From Oxytricha trifallax (lineage: Eukaryota; Ciliophora; Spirotrichea; Sporadotrichida; Oxytrichidae), in contig ARYC01001494.1 in the NCBI GenBank assembly GCA_000711775.1, positions 1 through 64,000 on the forward strand: DNA of 64,000 nucleotides, read 5' to 3'. Positions 10,682 to 21,473 of the stretch are shown here, piece after piece. The translations under genes and the position numbers were made by a program. The stretch's first letter is position 1; each line of letters opens with the position of its first letter. A model generated the notes under the pieces. It was not told the DNA's origin and did no database searches. It was given only the letters and a program-made list of their open reading frames with translations.

Positions 10682-11472
10682 TCACATATTAAATTTTCCC
10701 GAAAAGGGATTTGGCTTCTCTTTCTTTTCTTCCTCTTAAGGCTTGCTTGGGCCTATGTTTCTTCTCTTAGTGCCAGCCCCTGCATCTATGTTCATCTCTT
10801 CTGGCTTTTATAAATCTTTGAAGAGCCTCTTACTCAATTCATGTTTTACTTGAGACTTTCTCTCTCTGTTTAATTTGCTGCGCTCTTTCATCAAGTATAT
10901 AGCAGTACCAGGTTTTTCTATAAAGTTAGAAGACTAAGCTTACTTGAGATGAAAGGATGCTTTTAAAGTTCCTACAGCCAGGTGTCACTTATTTTAATAC
11001 CTTGCTTCTCTTTTTCTTCAGGAGAGATGCTGTAGCGTTTCTTATGAGCTTCTTAAATAACTTCATTTAAGTACTCAGGTTTCAGAGTTGCAAGAACACC
11101 AAAGAAGAAGTTTCTCTCTGGCAACTTATTAGAGAGCTGTAGCTTTGATGGAAGGTAGAGAGCTACGTCCGGATCACTCATAGCATCGTCATATAGGTTT
11201 GTCACTGATATTTCAGGGTAGTTAGGTATCTCGATCATTCTGATTTCATTAGACTTAAAAGCTTTTTTCTCTTCACTTAACAATGCTTTTAAGAATGATA
11301 TTTTTGTTCCCTCCTGTGTTGGCAAGAACAATCCAACTATGGTTAATAAGTTAGTTATAAGTGAAAACTTACCTTGCTATACCAAGTATCTGTAAAGATC
11401 TTCCTTACTTCTGAATTTTCCTATTAAATCTTGAGATTAAATTCTCTTCATTGCATCATTCATAGACTCCAT
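10682..11472 (-). CDS. TBE-C 22-kDa protein gene, intact, two mini-introns
   Basis: An intact copy of the TBE '22-kDa' gene, of unknown biochemical role. ATG at 11472-11470, TGA at 10684-10682. Exons are 11373-11472, 10944-11336 and 10682-10917, giving about 242 residues. Intron 1 (11337-11372, 36 nt) starts GTAAG, has CTAAC and ends ATAG. Intron 2 (10918-10943) is only 26 nt, GTAAGC...CTAAC...ATAG. Both are supported by frame continuity and by alignment with the TBE-B, D, E and F copies. The C-terminus is very Lys/Glu/Arg rich. It converges on the transposase with 6 bp between stops and diverges from the 57-kDa gene. Confidence 0.85.
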
Positions 11473-11639
11473 CTTGTTTCCAGTTTCTATAAATGTTAAT
11501 GAAATTTAAAATTATGGATATCCATTCTAAACTTACTAAAATTTTTCTACTAAATAGGGAGATCCACTTGGAGGTCAACCTGAATCAGATAAATAGATAA
11601 AGATGGAGGAACTTTCTCCAAGTTTCAAAGTTTGACTTC

Positions 11640-11885
11640 CATTTTTATCAAACTTTCTCCATTAAATTGCTCCTAATAATAATTAATTTAATTAGGTGGT
11701 GCTCCTAATTTATTTAAAACTTAATTAGGAGGTTAAATTAAAGTTCAAAACCGTATTAGGTGGTGCATTAAAAAAATTAAATTTTAAAACTTCCCCTCCT
11801 AAATTTACGAGAACATATTTAGTAGCACCACCTAACTCCCCAAAACACATTTAGGTGCATTTAAATTTATAAAATGGATGAAATA
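11640..11885. promoter_or_regulatory. TBE-C divergent region with repeated CTCCTAA / TTAGGNGG motif
   Basis: The counterpart of the TBE-B GTACC region, but here the repeated core is CTCCTAA / TTAGGAGG / TTAGGTGGTGC, in direct and inverted copies set in TTAATT-rich sequence. It lies between the divergent 22-kDa and 57-kDa starts. A function as bidirectional promoter/operator is inferred. Confidence 0.5.
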
Positions 11886-12037
11886 ATATATAAATTATCT
11901 CAAAATTTTAGAAATATAAAACTAATGTCTCTCACTCTGTTCGCATTAAACCTCTCTAAATCTATGAGGATATGCTCTTACTTGTATATAAAGGTAAAAT
12001 TAAAACAGCTTATATAATTATTAATAGTATTTATAAA

Positions 12038-13486
12038 ATGAGCGGCAACTTACTAAGAAAAGCGGCATTACTTGGCATTAGCCAGCAAAAACTTTCCTTC
12101 ATGAATCAAAAGAAAATTGAGACTTGTGATGCATTTACCTAGTACGAACCTGAAATTCTCTAACCTTAGGTCTCAGACTTTGAATAACAATTCAGTTGTT
12201 AAATAGAAATGCAGAGCTAAGAAATTCAATGCGAAGTTCCAATAAAAATGGTTGAAGAGGAGGAAGAGAAAAAAGAAATTAAAGCATTACATTTATGTGA
12301 AGAGTGAGAGAAGAACTTCACTTATAAATCTGCTCTTAAGCGTCATATCTTAGAGTAGCATTCTAACAAGCCAAAGCTCTATCTTAAGCATGATAAGATA
12401 GATGGAAAATATTTTTGCCCTTATTGCAATAAACAATATAACCATTCAAGGGATTTAAAAGTTCACCTATAAAACCATCATGGCAAGAAGTTTGAAGTCA
12501 TAGATCCTGAGACTGGTGAGGTCTTCCTTCAAAAAAGAAAGCCAAGAGACCCTTTAGAATCCTTGGAACAAAGAGTTAAGAAAGAAAATAAGCTTATTAA
12601 AGCAGTTAGAAACCTCCCAGCTTCTGAGATAGTGAAAATCACTCTGAAGATACAAGCACTAAAGCTTCCAATTTTAAATGTAATTGACCTTAAAGAATGT
12701 AAGGAAAGTTATCTTATACTTGAGGACAAGTTTGAGAAAAAGGTCATAACTGATAAGCAGTTCGCATACAAGATTTATCCATTCAACTACTTTAAATGCG
12801 ATGACAAGTATCAAATGGAATTTGTCAATGAGTACTAAGCTCTTACTAAAGCAAGGGATAGACAGTGCAGATTTATAATTAAGCTCGATGCAATACTGCT
12901 TGCTCAAGATCATGTTGCTTTTCGCCTACCTCTATATTAAATGACATTAAGAGACTACATTTAAGATTAAAGGGTTCCAAAGTAGCTACCTCTTATTCTT
13001 ACAAATGTTTGCAAAGGCATAGAAGAACTGCACACTTTAGGATATGTTCATAGAGACTTGAAGCCTGAGAATATAATGCTTGACTTTTCACCTCTCAGAG
13101 TAATAATAATTGATTTTAATAGATCATAAAGAGTTGAAGCTTCAGGACTTGGCAAAGTTTATGGTTCTCCTGGATACTTCCCAGAAAGGGAGGACTGGAG
13201 AGATGGTGATATTAAGTGGGATGTATGGGCTCTAGCAGCAATTATTGCTGAATGCGATATGCAAAGAAATGATTACTATAGCTGTAAGAGAGAGAAATTT
13301 TCAAAGCAGAAAATACAGCACTATCTAGACTAGAATAAGATAAAAGGTAAAATGAAAGATATGTCTGAGCAGATTATCTTAAGACCAAACCACAGAGCAG
13401 AGCAAACAATAGACTAAATGATCAACTGGATAGGAGATATCAAATTTAGAAAATTAGCACCTGATGCCAAGGTATAGTTTGAGTGA
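12038..13486 (+). CDS. TBE-C 57-kDa zinc-finger/kinase protein, one internal TGA
   Basis: 482 codons from ATG 12038 to TGA 13484-13486, in one frame. Residues ~88-110 form a C2H2 finger whose second Cys codon has become TGA (12305-12307; TGC expected). Residues ~127-150 form a second finger (CPYCNKQYNHSRDLKVHLQNHH-like spacing). Residues ~230-480 form a kinase-like domain: a YKIY lysine, HRDLKPENIML (H338, D340), IDFNRS at ~359 in place of DFG, GSPGYFPE and WDVWALAAI. The catalytic HRD Asp is kept while the DFG Gly is Asn in all TBE copies here. The role in transposition is unknown; a DNA-binding regulator or kinase of the element is a reasonable guess. Confidence 0.88.
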
Positions 13487-13650
13487 ATAGTAAAAATAAA
13501 ACCCCTCTAATACACACTACTATTTATTACATTTAAACATTAAACCCCGACATAAACCCTATAAAAACCCTAATAAAGTATGCACTAATAGTCTACTTTT
13601 ATCAATCAAAAACTCAATCAAACTACTGAAAGGGTTTTGGGGTTTTGATT

Positions 13651-14844
13651 CGAATAAATTTATATCAAGGTCTTGCGCTACAAGAGTATTGGTAATATAG
13701 AAAGTTTATGACTAAAAGGTTAAGTGTTACAACCGAGATCCCCCCAGCCTCCCCCAGTTTCCCCCTTACCCCCCCATACCCCTCCCCACCCCCATTAAAA
13801 TATCCCATTTCATATCAAATTTTGTATCTACAGGGTGTAAATCGATCTCCTTCTTGACATCTCGATTATAGTTTATGAAATATAAATTGAAAAACTTTTT
13901 CATATTATTTTTAATGAAAGTAAAATTTTTATATACAATGATACAAAAATATTTTTTAAAAATTTTTTGTCCCTTAAATCAACTTCATTCGACATAATTC
14001 GAAGAAATAGTATGAGTAATTTTTTAAGTTTTTTTTTTTCTTCATTTTTTAAAAATTGTAATGGATAAATTTTTATTAAAAAATGAAGAAAAAAAAAACT
14101 TAAAAAATTACTCATACTATTTCTTTCAATTATGTCGAATGAAGTTGATTTAAGGGACAACAACTTTTTAAAAAATATTTTCTTATCATAGTATTTAAAA
14201 ATTTTACTTTCATTAAAAATAATATGAAATAGTTTTTCAATTTATATTTCATAAGCTATAATCGAGATGTCAAGAAGGAGATCGATTAAGACCCTGTAGA
14301 TACAAAATTTGATATGAAATGGGATATTTTAATGAGGGTGAAGGGGTAGTGGGGGTGGGGTGGTGGATGGGGGGATCTCGGTTGTAACAGTTAAGGTGTA
14401 AACTCAGCTATTCTTGGTGGAATAAGTGAAGATAGTGGCCTTGAGACTTATGTTATTCACCCTCGTTATATAAAGACTGGATAATATATTAAGTTCTTGC
14501 AATAACTAAGAGATATTCACGCTGACTAAGAGATTATTCTATTCGTTGATAACTTGTCAGTTCATAAAACTAAAGACTCAAGGAAGGAATATGAAAGCCT
14601 AGATATAATACCTGTATTTAATGTTCCTTACAGCCCTTAGTTAAATGGAATTGAATTATATTGGGGGTTATTGAAAGGTCATTATAAGAAATTGCTGCTC
14701 TATCACTTGATGCACGACTTGAAGATAGATACAGTAGATTTTATAAAGAGTGTTGCTAAAAGAGTCAGCGATGATAAAGCTAAAGTTTGCGCTAGAGAAG
14801 GGAGATTTTGTGTATATAAATAAGATTTAGATTTAAGCGAATGA
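13651..14844 (+). pseudogene. TBE-D transposase, 5'-truncated and split
   Basis: The C-terminal half of a TBE transposase. It starts at the codons corresponding to FISRS, just after the first catalytic Asp, is split by a palindrome at 13725-14389, and resumes through FVDNLSVH and the LNGIELYWG motif to TGA 14842-14844. The first catalytic Asp and everything upstream are missing, so it cannot be active. It is closely related to TBE-C (VFNVPYSP and HYKKLLLYHLMHD shared). Confidence 0.85.
13725..14389. mobile_element. 665-bp palindromic MITE-like element
   Basis: Ends are TGTTACAACCGAGATCCCCCC and its reverse complement; arms run to about 14057 from both sides. Flanked by the 6-bp direct repeat GTTAAG (13719-13724 and 14390-14395). 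Outer arm segments are strikingly C-rich on the left and G-rich on the right, unlike the AT-rich surroundings, and the centre is AT-rich. No coding capacity. TG...CA ends with a 6-bp duplication differ from the TA (Tc1) and ANT (TBE) signatures nearby, so a different transposase or integrase family is likely. Confidence 0.88.
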
Positions 14845-14850
14845 ATAAGT

Positions 14851-15633
14851 TCACATATAAAATTTGCCCGTAAAGGGATTTGGCTTCTCTTTCTTTTCTT
14901 CCTCATAAGGCTTGCTTGGGCCCATTTTCTTCTCTTAGTGCCAGCTCCTGCATCTATGTCATCTCTTCTGGCTTTATAAATCTTTGAAGAGCCTCTTACT
15001 CAATTCATGTTTTACATAAGACTTTCTCTCTCTGTTTATTTGCTGCGCTCTTTCATCAAGTATATAGCAGTACCAAGTTTTTCTATAAAGTTAGAAGACT
15101 AAGCTTTTGAGATGAAACGATGCTTTTAAAGTTCCTACAGCCAGGTGTCACTTATTTTAATACCTTGCTTCTCTTTTTCTTCAGGAGAGATGCTGTAGCG
15201 TTTCTTATGAGCTTCTTAAATAACTTCATTTAAGTACTCAGGTTCAAAGTTCCAAGAACTCCAAAGAAGAAGTTCCTCTCTGGCAACTTATTAGAGAGTT
15301 GCAACTTTGATGGAAGGTAGAGAGCAATATCTGGATCACACATAGCATCATCATAGAGGTTAGTCACTGATATTTCAGAGTAGTAAGGTATCTCTATCAT
15401 CCTAATTTCATTAGACTTAAAAGCTTTTTTGTCTTCACTCAGTAAGGCTTTTAAGAATGAGACTTTAGTTACCTCCTAAGTTGGCAAGAACATGCCAACT
15501 ATAATGGATATATTAATCTTACTTAAGAACTTACCTTGCTATACCAAATATCTATAAAGTCCTCTTTACTTCGAAATTTTCCTATTAAATCTTGAGATTA
15601 AATTCTCTTCATTACATCATTCATAGACTCCAT
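14851..15633 (-). CDS. TBE-D 22-kDa protein gene
   Basis: The TBE-D copy of the 22-kDa gene, from ATG 15633-15631 to TGA 14853-14851, parallel to TBE-C throughout (exon 1 RYLV-Q type end, then intron GTAAG... ending ATAG, then EGTK and FFFGVL motifs). Both mini-introns are recognisable. Several single-base differences from TBE-C (around 14950-14960 and 15105) suggest small indels, so integrity is uncertain. Function unknown. Confidence 0.65.
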
Positions 15634-15819
15634 CTTGCTTCCTCTTTCTAGAAATGTTAATGAAATTTTAAATTATGGATATCCATTCTAAGTTTTTTAA
15701 AATCTTATACTAAATAGGGAGGACCTACTGGAGGTCAACATTGGAAAGATGTGCGGAGAAGCATCGAAAAACTTGCTCCAAGTTTCACAGATTGATTTCC
15801 CTTGTTATCAATCTATCTC

Positions 15820-15945
15820 CATTTAATTGCTCCTAATAATGTTTAATTATTTTAGGAGGTCCTCCAAATTAAGTTCAAACTTGATTTGTAGGACTTCCTA
15901 GAGAAACAAAACTTCATTAGGAGTATTTTAATTTACTAAAATGTA
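15820..15945. promoter_or_regulatory. TBE-D divergent region with TTAGGAGG / CCTCC motif
   Basis: A shorter version of the TBE-C intergenic region, with TTTTAGGAGGTCCTCC (palindromic), GCTCCTAATAATG and ATTAGGAGTA as recognisable copies. Same position between the divergent starts. Regulatory role inferred. Confidence 0.45.
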
Positions 15946-16101
15946 TAAAATTCTCATTAAATATTTTAACTTACAGTTTTTTATGGTTAGTTAATTTTCT
16001 TATCTCAGCAAAGAAACTACCAGAGTGTCTTATACTCTAATATAAAAATTTATCTCGGTAGATTTTATCATTATTATAATAAAATATATCAGAAAACTAA
16101 A

Positions 16102-17560
16102 ATGATAGCTAACCTTTTGATAAGAGCGGCATTACTTGGAACAAGCCAATAAACGTTATCATTCCAGTAACCAAGAAAAGTAGAGACCAGAGACGCTTGT
16201 ACTCAGTGGGAGCCTACTTATGACAACTTTGATCAGTCTAGCTTTGAGATTTAAATATAAGTTAAGTAGGAGGTTATCAAAGAAGCTTTGCAAATTTAGG
16301 AGGAGGTTAAACAACCAGCCATAGAGCATTAATAAATACCAGCCAAAGTTGACTATTAATGCAAAGAATGCAATAAAGTTTTCCCTTACAATTCAACTTA
16401 TAAGAGACACTTGAGAGATATACACAATGATATGCCAAGGTTATATCGAAAGCATTAAAAGAAAGATGGGAAGTATGACTGTGAGTCTGTGAGAAGCCAT
16501 ATTCTCATATTAGAGACCTCAAAGTGCACTTAAAGAAAAAGCACAATTAAAGTTTTGTCTTTATTCATGAACCTACAGGAAATAGATTCCTCTAAAAGAG
16601 AAGATCAAGAAACCCAGTGGAGTCTCTTAGAGTGTAAGTCTAGAAGTAAGTTAAAATGAAGAAAGCAGTCAAGAACTTTCCAGTCTCTGAGGTCAATAAA
16701 ATCATGGTAAAAATAGAGGCAATAAAGATTCCCATATTAAAAATTATTGACTTAGATTCTTGCCTAGAAAGCTATCTCACTATTGAAGAAAAAATAGAGA
16801 AGAGAGTCATTACAGATGACTAATATGCTTACAAGATATATCCATTCAATTACTTCCTTGCTGATGACAAGTTCCAAATGGAATTTGCAAATGAGTATTA
16901 TGCTCTTTAAAAGGCAAAGTTAAATGAGTGCAGGCATATCATCTAGCTTGATGCTATTTTACTTGGTAAAGATCATGTAGCCTTCAGGCTTCCTTTACTT
17001 GAAATGACTTACAGAGAATTCTTATCTGACAATAGATGTCAGAGATAAATTGGCTAGATAGTATAGCAGATAGTTGAAGGGATTGAAGAGCTTCACAAGC
17101 TAGGTAATGTTCATAGAGACTTAAAGCCAGAGAACATCATGATGAATTTTCAGCCACTTAGAGTTTATATTATTGACTTCAACAGAGCACAAAGAGTGCA
17201 AGCCTTTGCATAAGGAAATATATACGCCACTCCTGGATATTTCCCAGAGAGAGAGGATTAAAGAGATGGAGACACTTAATGTGATATCTTGGCTCTAGCA
17301 GTAATAATAATAGAGAGCGACATGCCAAGAAACGATTACTTTAGCTGCAGGGGTGAGAGAGATTCTAAGCAGTGAATAAAACAATATCTCGATAAAAATA
17401 AAATAAATGGAGGTCTAAGAGAACTTGCATTCTTAACTATTATCAAGTATAGCTAAGAGAATTAACAAACAATAGAAACAATCAAGCATGAACTTAGAAA
17501 GATAAAATTCAGAGAACTGCCACATGACTCTAAGCTTATGTTTGTGTTAAATATTTTAAA
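16102..17560 (+). pseudogene. TBE-D 57-kDa zinc-finger/kinase gene, frameshifted
   Basis: From ATG 16102. The first C2H2 finger (CKECNKVFPYNS...H...H) is intact. One base is lost near 16487 within the second finger, after which the frame continues through a kinase domain with HRDLKPENIMM, IDFNRA, ATPGYFPE and a DILALAV segment. A TGA interrupts near 17371 and the original stop is altered, so the 3' boundary is approximate. Confidence 0.8.
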
Positions 17561-17710
17561 AACTCGCTTGTTATACTCAATTTAAATACTAATATTTGAA
17601 CATTAAGCCCCAACATAAACCCTTATAAAACCTTAATAAAGTATGCACTAATAGTCTACTTTTATCAATCAAAAACTCAATCAAACTACAGAAGGGATTT
17701 TGGGGTTTTG

Positions 17711-19551
17711 ACTGGACTTCATTAATTTAATGTCTAATCGATTGAGGAACTCTGGGTCGGGATATTAAGCGTTACTAGAGCGAATTGCTGTTTCTAGTTA
17801 ACCCATTAATTAGTGTTGGTATAACTAAGCAGCATAATTATTGTAGGAATATTATAGACAATTTGTAATAAAAAGAATATTATCTTACTTGACAATGGTG
17901 CTAATAAAGAACAATGAAATAAATTAATTATTGAGCTCTTCAGATAGCAAATCCATTAAATATTGCAGGAAATCACCTTGGCCCATTAAGAGATATTTAC
18001 GGATACTATTGCAATGACCCTCAAATTTATATTTGGTATACAATATTTTCAAAAAATGCTGATTTGTTACTGTATAAGCATGATCCACCCAGTTTTTAAG
18101 ATTAATATTATCTCATTATTATAATACATTGAATTAATTAAATTTTTAAGTATAGAATTAAAACAGCAAATATCTTAAAATATATGATTATAAGGTGCTA
18201 GAAAGTATCAGATGCAGATCCTACCAAAAGCGTGCTTGCTTAAAAAAGCAATTAAAGAGAGACATCTAAAATCCAATCTTACTCCTGGCAGCATCTCCAG
18301 ATAAAATTAACGTCTTTACCAGTTAGCATGATTTTATGAGCGAGGGTGTTTGTTAAGAATGATGGAATCATAATGTAGTTCATATAATCAATAATAATTA
18401 AGTTAATGAAGTCTTATATTAATTGTAGTAAAATTCTCTGCTTAAATCCATGTTTAATTATCAATACTAACCCTATATGAATAGATTAAAAATTTACTTC
18501 CAAAATAAATACTTAATTTAGGATAACAGATCATATTTGAATGATTTATTATATTTTTCTTCTAAATATATAGCTGAGCTTATACTTCTCTGTCCAGAGT
18601 TTATCATCAGGAACTAGAGGGTCAACATCAACAAAAAACTCCTAAAATGGATCATTAATTTACCCCTCAATCATAAACTGCTTGATCATATTCAGAATTG
18701 GAGAGGAAACTTCCTTTAGGATGCGAGTAATAAATGTCTTAGTGGAGGGACTGCCATTTAGAACATATGTATTTAATTCTGAACAGACTGCAGCTCCTTT
18801 AAGATTTAATACAGAATCAAAAGTTTATAATAAAAAAATAAACAAAAATGAGTGAATTTGTAAAAAGAAATTGTCATGCAATTTAATATATATAAAGTAA
18901 TTAATTAAAATATAATCCTTAAATCTGTTATATTAAAATAGAATCAATGATAATAGTGAGCCATTTCATCCTTTCTAGAGGTTCTTATATACATAAGTAA
19001 GTTTCCTTAAGTTGAGATAGAATTAATTAAATATAGTTAGCTTAAATGTTGACTATATATATCATGATTCAACATTGTTATATTAATGTTTTTTTAGATA
19101 ATTGGCAGGATCATCAATAGTATATTTAATCTTTTAACTCTCTAAAATAGCAATCAATTTATAATATTCAGTCAATCCGCTCTATATAGCGAATGTAAGA
19201 CTCTAAGTGACTTAATCGATGTGACTCTAAGTCTCCTGATTTCTAGAGATCCATTCGTATACTTTCTTGAAGAGCCAGCCCAATTCACAAAGCTCGTTAA
19301 TGAATGATATTCTTTTGTGAGGGACTAACCACACATTAAGGTGAGAGCACGAAAGCGTCAACTAGACCTGAGTATTAAATATGTTGCCCTTGAATTGCTT
19401 GAAAAACATAAATCAAGTCTCTCACTATGGTATCTTCAGAGATTTCACCACCTTGAACTGAGTTGAATCTTATGCTTCTTAAGTATTCTTAAACTTATAA
19501 TAGAGATGAATTTAAAACTTGGTAAATCTCTCTAAAACCAGTTATGAAGTC
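17711..19551 (-). CDS. GCP3-like gamma-tubulin complex component, interrupted
   Basis: A host gene of the Spc97/Spc98 (GCP) family, best matching GCP3, a gamma-tubulin ring complex subunit that nucleates microtubules. It is readable in ordered minus-strand blocks. 19086-19551: VRDLIYVFQ, LCELGWLFKKV, LTEYYKLIAILESQ. ~18949-19014: IQEPLERMKWL. ~18556-18815: SSPILNMIKQF, INDPFQEFFV, LWTEKYKLS. ~18165-18350: MIPSFLTNTLAHKIMLTGK. ~17905-18105: YKFEGHCNSIRKYLLMGQGD, FLQYLMDLL. 17711-~17860: LETAIRSSNAQYPDPEFL. AT-rich spacers separate them. The frame runs into TBE-D at 17711; the C-terminal GRIP domain expected beyond is not found left of TBE-D. An apparent one-base shift lies near 19330-19345. 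Confidence 0.85.
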
Positions 19552-20969
19552 GAGTAATCAAAGAAATTCCATTATAATTAAAAGGAAAAGACCTTCTTTA
19601 TTTTTTAATTGTATTCCAGTTATTTCTACTAGGCAGTTTAACTGGATGATATCACTACTGACTTGCTTTGATCTTTCATTTCTACGTCTTCACCTTAGTT
19701 TTACTTCTTCCTAGTAAAAATAATATGTAAGAATGATTATTCAAGAATTTTATTGTCAAAGCCAAAACATAAATGGTGCTGAATCATGCATTATTATTAT
19801 TTTATGATTTTCTTTATATTTACAAATAAATAATAGCAATTTGCTATCATGCAGTGAGAATAATCTTTATAAACTAAACTTACGATTATTTGTTCCAACC
19901 AGGTTGATAGTCAATTTTATTAATGATTTTTGTATTAAATACACTTTCTAATACTCCGCTTGGTGCTCTGTTTAAGTTATTAACAAACAAAATATGTGAA
20001 TTTATTTTGTTTTATTTCCCTTTAGTATCATACTGTATGCATAGTGATATAAAATATATCATTAGCAATATTATTGCCACCTTCTCCAACAAGCGACAAT
20101 ATAATATGCATTATTTCATTAGTTTTACTGAGAGAACGATTGCGCTTAAATTTTAATAATAAATTTTCAAATCTCTACGCCTCTTCGCCCACGCTAAATT
20201 TTGGATTTTTTGGCTTCTGCTATGATGTAACTAAGAGAGGAATTGTTGTTTAATTGCTTTAAAATAAGAAAATGATTGACGCTCATATGAATTCAAATTG
20301 ATTATTAGTAAAATTGAGGGAAAATAGTATCAGAATATAAAGAAATGTTGTATGATTGCAATTGCCATTTTTAAGCAAGAGTTATTTAAAGGAAAATTAT
20401 TAAAATAAATTGGAGAAATACTCATAGGTTAAAAACTAATTAAATACTTATGAAGAAAACGGATTAAATTTCTGTAAAAGCATTCAAATAAAGAAGTATT
20501 ATAAATATAATTTATTCAGAGAGATTTATTATTTTAGGTCTACATCGTATAATTCCCAGGAAATTTTTGAATTGACATAAGATTATGTAAATTTTCAATA
20601 ATGACAATATTAAATGCATTAATAATATTAAGATAAATATCTCAAAAAACAATCAATTGAACGAGTCTTTTATTAATTTAATATAGAGTTACTTCATATG
20701 GTCAGCATCAGAGGCTTAGTAATTAGTTTGCAATCTAGAGGACATAATTCTTAAGAAGTATTGCACTAATTTCTAAATTTAAGCATCTGAGGCATGCGAA
20801 GGCATGTGATAAGAAACGAGATCCTGCAAATTTTTTGCTATTAAAAATTGACTGGACACCGGGTTTTCCATTTTATTAATTTATGAGCAATATTTTAAAT
20901 TCAAATTAATTAATTAAATATTCTACAATTTTATTATTGTCTTTACTATACCTCTTTTTAATTATAATA
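19552..20969. other. Region upstream of GCP3 block; scattered possible coding
   Basis: Mostly AT-rich. On the minus strand 19600-19700 and 20160-20235 read as plausible protein (the latter Arg/Gln-rich, ending near LAWAKRRRD), and 20700-20830 is also open. These could be 5' blocks of the GCP3 gene, but I cannot recognise or join them. Confidence 0.3.
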
Positions 20970-21473
20970 ATGGCATTGAAATTACAGAAATAGAATAAAT
21001 ATTTATTGTATGATTATTAAAAATATGTCAAATTCTGCAGAAGATTAGAAGCAAGAACTATAGTCAGATCAACCTCCTCTATTAGTGAATAAAAACTATC
21101 GAATAAAAATCTTAATAAATCTTTCCCTAAAAACCCAATTAATGAGGTTCACAGAGAGACTCCTCTCTTTAAGTCCTTGATTATAAAATTATTTAATTTC
21201 CAATTAAATTTTGTTTTTAAATCCTTTGAAGAGAAGTCACTCGAAGATTAAGCTGAAGACATCACTCAATCCTTACTATGGAATGAAGAATTTTATGAAA
21301 TTTTTCAAGTTTACTACACAATATAACTCAAAGTTTATTTTGAAAAGAGACTCCACTATTCACATTTGACTCTTAAGATCACATTAAACGCAGAGAATTT
21401 ACGAGAAGTTTTGTAGGAGAATGCATTTTCTTTATGCTTACTGCCATCGATTTAAGAGTGCTCAAGAGAATGA
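20970..21473 (+). CDS. Unrecognised ORF, 167 aa
   Basis: ATG 20970 opens a frame of 167 codons closed by TGA 21471-21473, with coding-like composition (GAA GAG AAG TCA CTC GAA...). The N-terminus is Lys/Tyr/Arg rich (KYLLYDYQKYVKFCRRLEAR), the middle Ser/Asn rich, the C-terminal part amphipathic. No family recognised. The 9-bp repeat AGAGACTCC at 21155-21163 and 21346-21354 would, if used as a pointer, remove 191 bp and switch to a second long frame containing a hydrophobic stretch (PFITIIIICLIL). Both readings look plausible. Further open stretches with coding-like codons run on to about 21830. Confidence 0.45.

Larger units (their letters stand above)
7179..13647 (+). mobile_element. TBE-C transposon (with 2.3 kb insertion)
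   Basis: A complete TBE bounded by CAAAACCCCAAAACCC at 7179 and GGGTTTTGGGGTTTTG ending at 13647, with an ATT target duplication on each side (7176-7178 and 13648-13650). The terminal inverted repeats are over 100 bp (7179-~7310 against ~13520-13647). Without the palindromic insertion it is about 4.16 kb, the usual TBE size. Gene order: transposase (plus), 22-kDa (minus), 57-kDa (plus). It is the best-preserved element of the second subfamily here: the 22-kDa gene is intact and the other two each have one TGA. Confidence 0.95.
13651..17710 (+). mobile_element. TBE-D transposon, left end missing
   Basis: A TBE of the same subfamily as TBE-C. The right end is present but degenerate (GGGATTTTGGGGTTTTG ending at 17710, then ACT). 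The left ~0.8 kb, including the terminal repeat and transposase N-terminus, is absent: the element begins mid-transposase directly after the TBE-C target site. It carries a 665-bp palindromic insertion, a transposase remnant, a 22-kDa gene and a frameshifted 57-kDa gene. Its right flank is the coding frame of a GCP3-like gene. Confidence 0.9.

Noticed and set aside
12674..12913. Minus-strand ORF inside the TBE-C 57-kDa gene
   Set aside because: Antisense shadow of a well-supported coding frame.
19923..20156. 77-codon plus-strand ORF
   Set aside because: AT-rich with no motif, and frames of this length are expected by chance when only TGA stops.
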